Source: Marivita geojedonensis
GTDB lineage: Bacteria > Pseudomonadota > Alphaproteobacteria > Rhodobacterales > Rhodobacteraceae
Assembly: GCF_002115805.1 (NCBI RefSeq)
Contig: NZ_JFKC01000014.1
Coordinates: forward strand, 1-64,000
DNA length: 64,000 nt
Reading direction: 5' to 3'
Of the stretch, positions 56,919 through 64,000 are shown in pieces. Numbering within the stretch: position 1 is the first letter of the stretch; each line of letters opens with the position of its first letter. Below the pieces are notes generated by a model, which was not told the DNA's origin, did no database searches, and saw only the letters and a program-made list of their open reading frames with translations. Both the position numbers and the translations under genes were made by a program.

Positions 56919-58418
56919 ATGCAAGAGTTGACCCATTACATTGGCGGCGAGCACGTCAAAGGCACGTCGGGACGTTTCGCGGACGTCTACAACCCCGCAA
57001 CCGGCGAAGTGCAGGCGAAGGTGCCGCTGGCTTCGACCGACGAGATCGCCAAGGCGGTCGAGATTGCAGCCAAGGCCCAGCCCGCATGGGCCGCCACCAA
57101 CCCGCAGCGCCGCGCACGTGTGATGATGGCTTTTGTCGGCCTGCTGAACCGCGACATGGACAAGCTGGCCGAGGCGCTGAGCCGCGAGCACGGCAAGACC
57201 CTGCCGGACGCCAAGGGCGACGTGCAGCGTGGTCTGGAAGTGGTCGAGTACTGCATCGGCGCGCCGGAACTGCTCAAGGGTGAATACACCGACAGCGCGG
57301 GTCCCGGCATCGACATGTATTCGATGAAGCAACCGCTGGGCGTGACAGCGGGCATCACCCCGTTCAACTTCCCGGCGATGATCCCGATGTGGATGTTTGC
57401 CCCGGCCCTGGCCTGCGGCAACGCGTTCATCCTCAAGCCGTCCGAGCGCGACCCGTCGGTGCCGCTGATGCTGGCGGAGCTGATGGAAGAAGCCGGTCTG
57501 CCCAGAGGTGTCCTGCAGGTTGTCAACGGCGACAAGGAAGCCGTGGACGCGCTGCTGCATCATCCGGTGATCCAGAGCATCGGCTTTGTTGGCTCGACCC
57601 CGATCGCGGAATACATCTACGGAACCGGCTGCGCCAACGGCAAGCGCGTGCAGTGTTTCGGTGGTGCCAAGAACCACATGATCATCATGCCGGATGCCGA
57701 CATGGATCAGGCCGCCGACGCGCTGATCGGTGCGGGCTACGGTGCTGCGGGCGAACGCTGCATGGCGATTTCAGTGGCCGTTCCGGTGGGTGATGAAACT
57801 GCCGACCGCCTGATCGAAAAGCTGGTGCCCCGCATCGAAAAGCTGAAGGTCGGACCCTATACAGCCGGCGATGACGTGGATTACGGCCCCGTCGTGACCG
57901 CAGCCGCCAAGCAGAACATCCTTGGCCTGATCCAGTCGGGCGTCGATCAGGGTGCAGAACTGGTGGTCGATGGCCGCGACTTCAGCCTTCAGGGCTATGA
58001 AGACGGGTTCTTCGTCGGTCCGCATCTTTTCGACCGCGTCACACCGGACATGGACATCTACAAGAAAGAGATCTTCGGCCCGGTTCTGTCGACCGTGCGC
58101 GCAGGCTCGTACGAGGAAGCCATCAAACTGGCGATGGACCACGAATACGGCAACGGCACCGCGATCTTTACCCGCGATGGCGATGCGGCGCGTGATTTCG
58201 CCAACCGGATCAACATTGGCATGGTGGGCATCAACGTTCCGATCCCGGTGCCGCTGGCCTATCACACGTTTGGCGGATGGAAGAAATCGGTCTTCGGCGA
58301 TCTGAACCAGCACGGGCCCGACGCCTTCAAGTTCTACACCCGCACCAAGACGGTCACATCGCGCTGGCCATCGGGGATCAAGGAAGGCGGCGAGTTCAAC
58401 TTCAAGGCAATGGATTGA
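56919..58418 (+). CDS. mmsA: Methylmalonate-semialdehyde dehydrogenase (CoA-acylating)
   Basis: 499 residues from the ATG at 56919 with GAGGAGGA upstream. MmsA converts methylmalonate semialdehyde to propionyl-CoA in valine and inositol breakdown. Aldehyde dehydrogenase features: TPFNFPAMIPMWMFAPALAC, the GFVGSTPIAEYIY cofactor region, FGGAKNHMIIMPDADMDQAA, and catalytic Cys in GAAGERCMAIS. Divergent LysR gene and twin operators upstream; intrinsic terminator downstream. Confidence 0.96.
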   Translation: MQELTHYIGGEHVKGTSGRFADVYNPATGEVQAKVPLASTDEIAKAVEIAAKAQPAWAATNPQRRARVMMAFVGLLNRDMDKLAEALSREHGKTLPDAKGDVQRGLEVVEYCIGAPELLKGEYTDSAGPGIDMYSMKQPLGVTAGITPFNFPAMIPMWMFAPALACGNAFILKPSERDPSVPLMLAELMEEAGLPRGVLQVVNGDKEAVDALLHHPVIQSIGFVGSTPIAEYIYGTGCANGKRVQCFGGAKNHMIIMPDADMDQAADALIGAGYGAAGERCMAISVAVPVGDETADRLIEKLVPRIEKLKVGPYTAGDDVDYGPVVTAAAKQNILGLIQSGVDQGAELVVDGRDFSLQGYEDGFFVGPHLFDRVTPDMDIYKKEIFGPVLSTVRAGSYEEAIKLAMDHEYGNGTAIFTRDGDAARDFANRINIGMVGINVPIPVPLAYHTFGGWKKSVFGDLNQHGPDAFKFYTRTKTVTSRWPSGIKEGGEFNFKAMD

Positions 58419-58438
58419 TTTTCATTGCAATTTACGAG

Positions 58439-58470
58439 ATAAGGGGCGGAGCAATCCGCCCCTTATGTGT
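58439..58470 (+). terminator. Intrinsic terminator after mmsA
   Basis: A 12-pair stem ATAAGGGGCGGA/TCCGCCCCTTAT (58439-58450, 58455-58466) with loop GCAA, followed by GTGTTT. Confidence 0.88.
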
Positions 58471-58477
58471 TTAGCCC

Positions 58478-58909
58478 GTGCCTGTCACAGCCCAGATCAT
58501 CCCGGACCACAACCTCGTCTACGTGCGCTACACCGGCGCCATGCTGGTCAGCGAAACCGCTGAGGCTCTGGCAGAGTTCGCCAAACATCCTCTGGCCGGC
58601 CCCGGCCTCAGGCATCTGGTGGATCTGACGCGCCTGACGGATATCGACCGCGATTACGCAAAATTCATGGAGTTGCAGGCAACCAAGCTGGAAACGATGT
58701 CCGGTCATGGCATCGAAACCTTCATGGTCTACTACGCAACGACCCCCATCGGCCTTCAGGCGGCCAATCTGGGCAAGAACGGCTGGACCCCGGAAAGCGG
58801 CGTGGTCGCGATTGTCCTCGAGGACGAGGAACACGCTTTGCATGCCTTGGGTGTCCCGTATGCCAGTATCGAGACAATGCTTGCCCGCGTCGACGCGCAG
58901 AACGTCTGA
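58478..58909 (+). CDS. Uncharacterised protein, SpoIIAA/STAS-like
   Basis: 143 residues from a GTG at 58478, ten bases after the mmsA terminator hairpin. The alpha/beta pattern (LVYVRYTGAMLVSETAEALAEF; HLVDLTRLTDIDRDYAKFME; GIETFMVYYATTPIGLQAAN) resembles SpoIIAA/STAS-like modules, but no ligand or phospho-site is clear. There is no visible Shine-Dalgarno between the hairpin and the start. Function unknown. Confidence 0.7.
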   Translation: MPVTAQIIPDHNLVYVRYTGAMLVSETAEALAEFAKHPLAGPGLRHLVDLTRLTDIDRDYAKFMELQATKLETMSGHGIETFMVYYATTPIGLQAANLGKNGWTPESGVVAIVLEDEEHALHALGVPYASIETMLARVDAQNV

Positions 58910-58921
58910 CGGCGCTCTGGC

Positions 58922-59599
58922 CTAACCCGGAAAGGTCAGGTTTCCGGATGACACGCTGCCAAGAACCGAGATCATCGTCGCAATTCCGTGTGCGGTCAGC
59001 GGGTTGGCCGTGCCCGCTGGCAGGGTGATGACGTCACCGTAATGCACCCCGGTGGCGCTGACGATATCGGTGCTGAGCCGGTAATTCTTGCCATTGGCAA
59101 TGGAAAAGGCCGACTGCATGTCGCGCATGGCCTGCCTCGGGTTCGTGATGGCGCTGGCCACCGCCCCGGCGGCGCGGGCCTGAACGGCGAGGTAATTTGC
59201 CTGCCAGATGTTGCGAGACGCGACAAGCGCCACACCCGGCGCGTTGAACGTGACAAAGGGCAACCCCATCCGCGACCCCACGACCTGCGCCACTGCACCG
59301 CCCAGCGAATGGCCGGTCACGTAGACCTGTCCGTGATTGCCAGCGCCTGCAGCGACGGCCTCTCCGATGGGATACATGGCGGTGTTCATGCCGAACGTCA
59401 GTTGTGCGTCTTCAACAAGGTCTGACGGGTTGTCGGTGCCGCGGAAGGCCACGATGAACACATTGCCATCGGTATAGATCACGGATCGGAGGCCTGAATT
59501 CGGCTCGTATAACGGTGTGGCGGCGGTCCAGCGCGGTACGGTCGGTACTGGGTCATAGGCCCCGCTCGACATCAGGGCAAAGTCGGAAATGGTCGGCAT
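58922..59599 (-). CDS. Lipase family protein (class 3, alpha/beta hydrolase)
   Basis: 225 residues from the ATG at 59599 (MPTISDFALMSSGAYD); a TTG at 59632 would add eleven residues. The nucleophile elbow is VYVTGHSLGGAVAQVVGSRM (GxSxG), with VFIVAFRGTDNPSDLVEDAQ upstream, as in lipase class 3 folds. A possible catalytic His sits in LTAHGIATM near the end. No signal peptide is visible, so it may leave the cell by another route or act inside. The physiological substrate is unknown. Confidence 0.82.
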   Translation of the reverse strand: MPTISDFALMSSGAYDPVPTVPRWTAATPLYEPNSGLRSVIYTDGNVFIVAFRGTDNPSDLVEDAQLTFGMNTAMYPIGEAVAAGAGNHGQVYVTGHSLGGAVAQVVGSRMGLPFVTFNAPGVALVASRNIWQANYLAVQARAAGAVASAITNPRQAMRDMQSAFSIANGKNYRLSTDIVSATGVHYGDVITLPAGTANPLTAHGIATMISVLGSVSSGNLTFPG

Positions 59600-59757
59600 G
59601 AAATAAAGTCCAAGCTGTCTGTAATGCGACAACCCTACCCGCTCTGCAGAAAAAATGGACTCTTTTCTGTCTCCCCCGATGCGAGATGCCGCAGGAACAG
59701 GTTTTGCTTTTTGCGAACAGTCGGGTCATTTTGCCTGAAGGGAGACGGGAGGGCGCG

Positions 59758-60885
59758 ATGCAGGAACCTGAATTCACCATTGGCATCGAAGAGGAATATC
59801 TTCTTGTCGATCTGGACAGCCTTGCACTGGCTGAAGCGCCCGAAGGCCTGATGGATGCCTGCGCGGCAGAGCTCGAAAAACAGGTCAGCCCGGAGTTTCT
59901 GCAATGCCAGATAGAAATCGGCACCAAGGTCTGCGCCGACATCGACGAGGCGCGCGATGACCTGAAGCGCCTGCGCAGTACCGTTGCGCGCTGTGCGAAG
60001 GCCTACAACCTTGCCCCGATCGCCGCGTCCTGCCATCCGTTCGGCGACTGGAAAAGCCAGCACCACACCGACAAGGACCGGTACAACGATCTTCAGGATG
60101 CGCTGGGCGGCGTGGTGCGCCGGATGCTGATCTGCGGGATGCATGTGCATGTCGGCCTCGGAGATGACGCGCTGCGGGCGGATCTGATGGGACAGATGGC
60201 CTATTTCCTGCCGCACCTTCTGGCGCTCAGCACCTCTTCGCCATTCTGGCAGGGCGAAGATACCGGACTGGCGTCATACCGGATTTCAGTGTTCGACAAC
60301 CTGCCCCGTACGGGGCTGCCGCCGACCTTCGACAACTGGTCGGAATATGAACGCTCGGTTCAGGTTCTGGTCGATCTGGGCGTGATCGAGGACAGCTCGA
60401 AGATCTGGTGGGATCTGCGCCCGTCGCACGCGTTCCCGACCCTTGAGACACGCATCATGGATGTGCAGCCGCGGCTTGAGGATGCTCTGACCCTCGCCGC
60501 GATCAACCAGTGCCTGATGCGGATGCTGTGGCGGCTGCGGATCCGCAACCAGCGCTGGCGCCGGTACGACCCGTTCTTGATCGGCGAAAACCGCTGGCGG
60601 GCGCAACGCTATGGCGTGACCGATGGCCTGATCGATTTCGGGCGGGGTGAGATTGTGCCGATGGCCGAACTGACCGAGGAACTGGTCGAACTGGTTGAAC
60701 AGGATGCCGGCATCCTGCGCTGCCTGCGCGAGTTGGAAAACACCCGCGATATCGTGCTGTCCGGCAATGCCACCGTCCGCCAGCGCGAGGTCGTGGACGC
60801 GGCCAAAGCGGCTGGTAAGGATACGGACGCCCAGATGCAGGCGGTGGTCAGCCATTTGATCGATGCGTTTCACGACGGTCTTTGA
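59758..60885 (+). CDS. Carboxylate-amine ligase, YbdK/GCS2 family
   Basis: 375 residues from the ATG at 59758 with GGGAGG upstream. The GCS2 fold shows in [40 protein letters not shown] and [20 protein letters not shown]. Family members make gamma-glutamyl bonds weakly; the true substrate here is unknown. It stands alone between the lipase and the acyl-CoA dehydrogenase. Confidence 0.9.
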   Translation: MQEPEFTIGIEEEYLLVDLDSLALAEAPEGLMDACAAELEKQVSPEFLQCQIEIGTKVCADIDEARDDLKRLRSTVARCAKAYNLAPIAASCHPFGDWKSQHHTDKDRYNDLQDALGGVVRRMLICGMHVHVGLGDDALRADLMGQMAYFLPHLLALSTSSPFWQGEDTGLASYRISVFDNLPRTGLPPTFDNWSEYERSVQVLVDLGVIEDSSKIWWDLRPSHAFPTLETRIMDVQPRLEDALTLAAINQCLMRMLWRLRIRNQRWRRYDPFLIGENRWRAQRYGVTDGLIDFGRGEIVPMAELTEELVELVEQDAGILRCLRELENTRDIVLSGNATVRQREVVDAAKAAGKDTDAQMQAVVSHLIDAFHDGL

Positions 60886-60961
60886 CCTCTTGCAAAAGTC
60901 CTGAAACAGTTAGCAATTAAACACTCGTTCAATTCACGCATCCAAGGGGAGGAACGGCGCA

Positions 60962-62101
60962 ATGGATTTTGCCCTGACGGAAGAACAGTCCGCGATTTTC
61001 GACATGGCCCATGCCTTCGGGCAGGAGCATATTGCGCCTTTTGCCCGCGACTGGGAGGCCCAGGGCACCATTCCGAAAGAGCTGTGGCCTCAGTTGGGCG
61101 AGCTGGGCTTCGCGGGGCTTTATGTGTCCGAAGACAGCGGCGGATCCGGATTGACCCGTCTGGACGCAACACTGGTATTCGAAGCATTGTCGATGGCCTG
61201 CCCGTCGGTGGCGGCCTTCCTGTCGATCCACAACATGTGCGCCAAGATGATCGACACTTTCGCCAGCGACGACATGAAGGCGCGGGTGCTGCCCAAGGCG
61301 ATGACCATGGAAACCGTGCTCAGCTACTGCCTGACGGAACCGGGCAGCGGGTCGGACGCGGCCGCGCTGAAAACCCGCGCTGAACGGACAAATGAAGGCT
61401 ATACGCTCAACGGCACGAAGGCGTTCATCTCGGGCGGCGGTTATTCGGATCTCTATGTTGCCATGGTCCGCACCGGGGAAGACGGGCCAAAGGGCGTCTC
61501 CACCGTTCTGATCGAGGACGGCACGCCGGGCCTGAGCTTTGGCGGGCTTGAGGACAAGATGGGCTGGCGGTCGCAACCGACCCGTCAGGTGCAGTTCGAC
61601 GATTGCAAAATTCCGACCGAAAACCTTCTCGGCGAGGAAGGCCGGGGGTTCAAATACGCGATGGCCGGTCTGGATGGCGGGCGGCTCAACATCGCGGCCT
61701 GCTCGCTGGGCGCCGCCCAGACGGGTCTCGACAACACGCTGGCCTACATGGCCGAACGCAAGGCCTTCGGCAAATCCATCGACCAGTTCCAGGCGCTTCA
61801 GTTCCGTCTGGCCGATATGGAGATCGAATTGCAGGCCGCACGCACCTTCCTGCGTCAGGCGGCATGGAAGCTCGACACCGGCGCGCCGGATGCCACGAAG
61901 TTCTGCGCCATGGCCAAGAAATTCGTCACCGAAACCGGCAGCAGGGTCGTCGATCAATGCCTGCAACTGCATGGCGGCTATGGCTACCTCGCCGATTACG
62001 GGATTGAAAAACTGGTCCGCGACCTGCGGGTTCACCAGATCCTCGAAGGCACCAACGAGATCATGCGCCTGATCGTGGCGCGGCAGATGCTGGCCAGGTG
62101 A
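60962..62101 (+). CDS. Acyl-CoA dehydrogenase, probable isobutyryl-CoA dehydrogenase
   Basis: 379 residues, a flavoprotein of the short-chain branched type. Conserved segments: LSYCLTEPGSGSDAAALKTRAE (FAD-binding), GGRLNIAACSLGAAQTGLDN, QLHGGYGYLADYGIEKLVRDL and the catalytic-base motif HQILEGTNEIMRLIV. In valine breakdown it oxidises isobutyryl-CoA to methacrylyl-CoA. The next gene encodes the hydrolase and dehydrogenase of the same pathway, which supports that substrate over other branched acyl-CoAs. Confidence 0.88.
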   Translation: MDFALTEEQSAIFDMAHAFGQEHIAPFARDWEAQGTIPKELWPQLGELGFAGLYVSEDSGGSGLTRLDATLVFEALSMACPSVAAFLSIHNMCAKMIDTFASDDMKARVLPKAMTMETVLSYCLTEPGSGSDAAALKTRAERTNEGYTLNGTKAFISGGGYSDLYVAMVRTGEDGPKGVSTVLIEDGTPGLSFGGLEDKMGWRSQPTRQVQFDDCKIPTENLLGEEGRGFKYAMAGLDGGRLNIAACSLGAAQTGLDNTLAYMAERKAFGKSIDQFQALQFRLADMEIELQAARTFLRQAAWKLDTGAPDATKFCAMAKKFVTETGSRVVDQCLQLHGGYGYLADYGIEKLVRDLRVHQILEGTNEIMRLIVARQMLAR

Positions 62102-62126
62102 CACCCGTCCTGGCTTCTCTGTTTTC

Positions 62127-62184
62127 CAAATACCTCGGGGGTGAGGCCCGCAGGGCCGAGGGGGCAGAGCCCCCTGCCCCCTAA
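62127..62184 (+). repeat. Dispersed GC-hairpin element, second copy
   Basis: AAATACCTCGGGGGTGAGGC followed by a short variable hairpin and GAGGGGGCAGAGCCCCCTGCC. It matches the right arm of the element at 7384-7443 in order and spacing, with only the middle hairpin differing. Lies between acd and the hydrolase gene, which it may separate transcriptionally or modulate. Confidence 0.75.
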
Positions 62185-62201
62185 ATCACAGGCACCGACC
62201 C

Positions 62202-64000
62202 ATGACCGATATCCATATCCGCAAAGACGGCCACGCAGGCCGCATCACGCTCAACCGTCCGAAGGCACTCAATGCGCTGACATACGACATGTGCCTGTCC
62301 CTCGAAGAGGCGCTCTGGACATGGCGTGACGATCCGACGGTCAAGCTGGTGCTCATCGATGCCGAGGGGGAAAAGGCATTCTGCGCAGGCGGCGACATTG
62401 CGCAGATGTACGCCACAGGCAAGGCGGGTGATTTCGCCTATGGACAGCAATTCTGGCGCGACGAATACCGTATGAATGCGCTGATCGCCGAATACCCGAA
62501 ACCGGTTGTCAGTTTCCTGCAGGGGTTCACCATGGGCGGCGGCGTGGGCGTCGGCTGTCACGGGTCACACCGGGTTGTCGGGGACAGCAGCCGGATTGCG
62601 ATGCCGGAATGCGGCATCGGGTTGATCCCGGATGTCGGCGGATCGTTCCTGCTGGCGCGTGCGCCGGGACGTTTGGGAGAATACCTTGGCCTGACCGCAG
62701 ATCGCATGGGACCGGGTGATGCCATCCATGCCGGGTTTGCGAACCTCTATCTGCCGGAAGACCGATGGGAGGGGGTCAAGGCCGCTCTGTGTACCGACGG
62801 CAATGTAGCTGCACTGACCACGGCGGCTCTGTCCGCGCCGGATGCGCCGCTTGCGGCAGAACAAGGCGAGATCGACCGCCTGTTCGCCGGAGAAGCACTG
62901 CGCGATATCCTCAATGCGCTGAAGTCCGACGGCGGCACATTTGCCGAAGCCGCCCTTGGCAAGCTGACGCGCAATGCCCCCCTTTCGATGGCCTGCACAG
63001 TCGAGATCCTGCATCGGCTGCGCACGGGAACGCTGAACATCCGCAAGGCGCTCGATCTGGAATACCGCTTCACATCGCGCGCGATGGAGCGTGGCGATTT
63101 CATCGAAGGCATCCGCGCGGCGATCATCGACAAAGACAAATCGCCAAAATGGACGCATGATCCCGACGGGGTGCCGACTGCGGATATGGCCGCGATGCTG
63201 CGCCCGGTCACCGGCGAAAAACTGTCATTCGAGAAGAGGACTCACGGGATGAAAATCGGATTTATCGGACTGGGCAACATGGGCGCGCCGATGGCGGAGA
63301 ACCTTGCCAAGGCGGGCCATCACGTGACCGGCTTTGACATGGCAACGGTCACGGTCAACGGCGTCTCGAATGCCAGAAGCGCAGTCGACGCAGCCAGCGA
63401 CGCCGATGTGGTCGTCACCATGCTGCCAAACGGGGACATCCTGAAATCCGTCGCCGCACAGGTGATCCCGGTGATGCGCAAAGGGGCGGTTCTACTGGAC
63501 TGCTCGACCGTCGATGTGGACAGCGCACGCCGCGTGGCGACCGATGCCGAAGCCGCAGGGCTTCTGCCGCTGGATGCGCCGGTCTCGGGCGGAATCGGCG
63601 GCGCGGCGGCGGGCACACTGACGTTCATGGTTGGCGGATCCGAGGAAGCCTATCGGAAAGCCCTGCCGCTTTTCGAGATAATGGGGCAGAAATCTGTCCA
63701 TTGTGGCGCATCCGGAAACGGTCAGGCCGCGAAAATCTGCAACAACATGATCCTTGGCGTGACGATGATCGCAACCTGTGAAGCCTTTGCGCTGGCGGAC
63801 AAGCTCGGCCTCGACCGGCAAGCGATGTTCGATGTGGTCAGCACCTCATCGGGCTACAGCTGGTCGATGAACGCCTATTGCCCTGCCCCCGGCATTGGCC
63901 CGCAAAGCCCTGCGGACAATGGCTACAAACCGGGTTTTGCCGCCGATCTGATGCTCAAGGACCTTCGATTGAGCCAGCAGGCCGCCGAGGCGAGCGACGC
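62202..64000 (+). CDS. 3-hydroxyisobutyryl-CoA hydrolase fused in frame to 3-hydroxyisobutyrate dehydrogenase (partial)
   Basis: From ATG 62202 the frame has no stop to the window end. Residues 1-342 are a HIBCH-type crotonase: ITLNRPKALNALTYDM, AFCAGGDIAQMY, QGFTMGGGVGVGCHG, and MPECGIGLIPDVGGSFLLAR with the catalytic Glu/Asp pattern. About 7 residues after the end expected for that family (GEKLSF) the frame reaches Met 350 at 63249, which begins a complete dehydrogenase start (KIGFIGLGNMGAPMAENLA). Both enzymes act in sequence in valine breakdown. A ribosome-like AGAGGA sits 8 bases before that Met, so separate initiation may also occur. One base change (GAG from TAG) would restore a stop after the Phe. 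Confidence 0.85.
   Translation, partial: MTDIHIRKDGHAGRITLNRPKALNALTYDMCLSLEEALWTWRDDPTVKLVLIDAEGEKAFCAGGDIAQMYATGKAGDFAYGQQFWRDEYRMNALIAEYPKPVVSFLQGFTMGGGVGVGCHGSHRVVGDSSRIAMPECGIGLIPDVGGSFLLARAPGRLGEYLGLTADRMGPGDAIHAGFANLYLPEDRWEGVKAALCTDGNVAALTTAALSAPDAPLAAEQGEIDRLFAGEALRDILNALKSDGGTFAEAALGKLTRNAPLSMACTVEILHRLRTGTLNIRKALDLEYRFTSRAMERGDFIEGIRAAIIDKDKSPKWTHDPDGVPTADMAAMLRPVTGEKLSFEKRTHGMKIGFIGLGNMGAPMAENLAKAGHHVTGFDMATVTVNGVSNARSAVDAASDADVVVTMLPNGDILKSVAAQVIPVMRKGAVLLDCSTVDVDSARRVATDAEAAGLLPLDAPVSGGIGGAAAGTLTFMVGGSEEAYRKALPLFEIMGQKSVHCGASGNGQAAKICNNMILGVTMIATCEAFALADKLGLDRQAMFDVVSTSSGYSWSMNAYCPAPGIGPQSPADNGYKPGFAADLMLKDLRLSQQAAEASD
63249..64000 (+). other. mmsB: 3-hydroxyisobutyrate dehydrogenase region with internal start (mmsB)
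   Basis: The dehydrogenase part of the frame above, which may also be made alone from ATG 63249. It has the NAD Rossmann motif GFIGLGNMGAPM, VVVTMLPNGDILKSV, the substrate loop DAPVSGGIGGAAAGTLTFMV, and the catalytic Lys in GNGQAAKICNNMILG. About 250 of the usual 290 or so residues are in view; the 3' end lies beyond the window. It oxidises 3-hydroxyisobutyrate to methylmalonate semialdehyde, the substrate of MmsA at 56919. Confidence 0.8.

Noticed and set aside
60929-62104. 391-residue minus-strand frame
   Set aside because: Antisense to acyl-CoA dehydrogenase, which has all family motifs.

Overview
The window is GC-rich bacterial DNA of a marine-type alphaproteobacterium, most likely the Roseobacter group of the Rhodobacteraceae. 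The call rests on gene order and families: DUF177-rpmF-plsX-fabH-ihfA-merR-tRNA-Pro, erpA/dgt/argS/SPOR/nagZ/scpA/scpB, zapA/tkt/gap, a CckA-ChpT-type phosphotransferase, ornithine-lipid genes (olsB-olsA), a LacI-type operator in front of gap, and several very small membrane proteins. Nearly all of it looks like core chromosome. Clear accessory signals are an AT-rich gene tail at the left edge beside tRNA-Gly, and a lower-GC methyltransferase island near 11.8-13.0 kb.

Layout. 1-5 kb: gene tail, tRNA-Gly(CCC), a Cys-cluster protein, mfd. 5-12 kb: membrane protein, hemB, SYLF lipoprotein, thiE-like, trmJ, ctaA, M32 carboxypeptidase. 11.7-16.3 kb: methyltransferase, usg, gyrA. 16.7-24 kb: membrane protein, olsA-olsB, DUF3553, a frameshifted chpT, histone-deacetylase-like enzyme, uup, a second OlsB-type N-acyltransferase, bamE. 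24-28.4 kb: ribosomal L32 and lipid-initiation cluster with IHF-alpha and a MerR-type regulator, then tRNA-Pro(GGG). 28.5-38.7 kb: dCTP deaminase, a 50-residue protein, scpB, scpA, nagZ, SPOR protein, argS, antiporter, dgt, A-type Fe-S carrier. 38.7-42.4 kb: an unusual FTSGS-repeat protein with a 358-residue partner, xth, bolA, a small membrane protein, grxD. 42.4-54.5 kb: zapA, coiled-coil protein, tkt, two gap genes, two MFS transporters, and a PepSY/cytochrome b/LuxR operon. 54.6-64 kb: coaD, a CBS protein, and a valine-degradation cluster (LysR, mmsA, acyl-CoA dehydrogenase, then a 3-hydroxyisobutyryl-CoA hydrolase running in frame into 3-hydroxyisobutyrate dehydrogenase).

Points of most interest: (i) the hydrolase-dehydrogenase open reading frame without a stop between two consecutive valine-pathway enzymes; (ii) a seven-copy FTSGS repeat protein coupled to an unrecognised partner, beside an AT-rich region with three DnaA-box-like sites; (iii) paired-palindrome elements sitting directly after the stop codons of five minus-strand genes, always in the same order and present as an array after one of them; (iv) a single-base frameshift in chpT; (v) two OlsB-type acyltransferases 4 kb apart, suggesting both ornithine and glutamine aminolipids; (vi) palindromic LacI-type and LysR-type operators. 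Most long overlapping antisense reading frames are GC-driven shadows and were left out.
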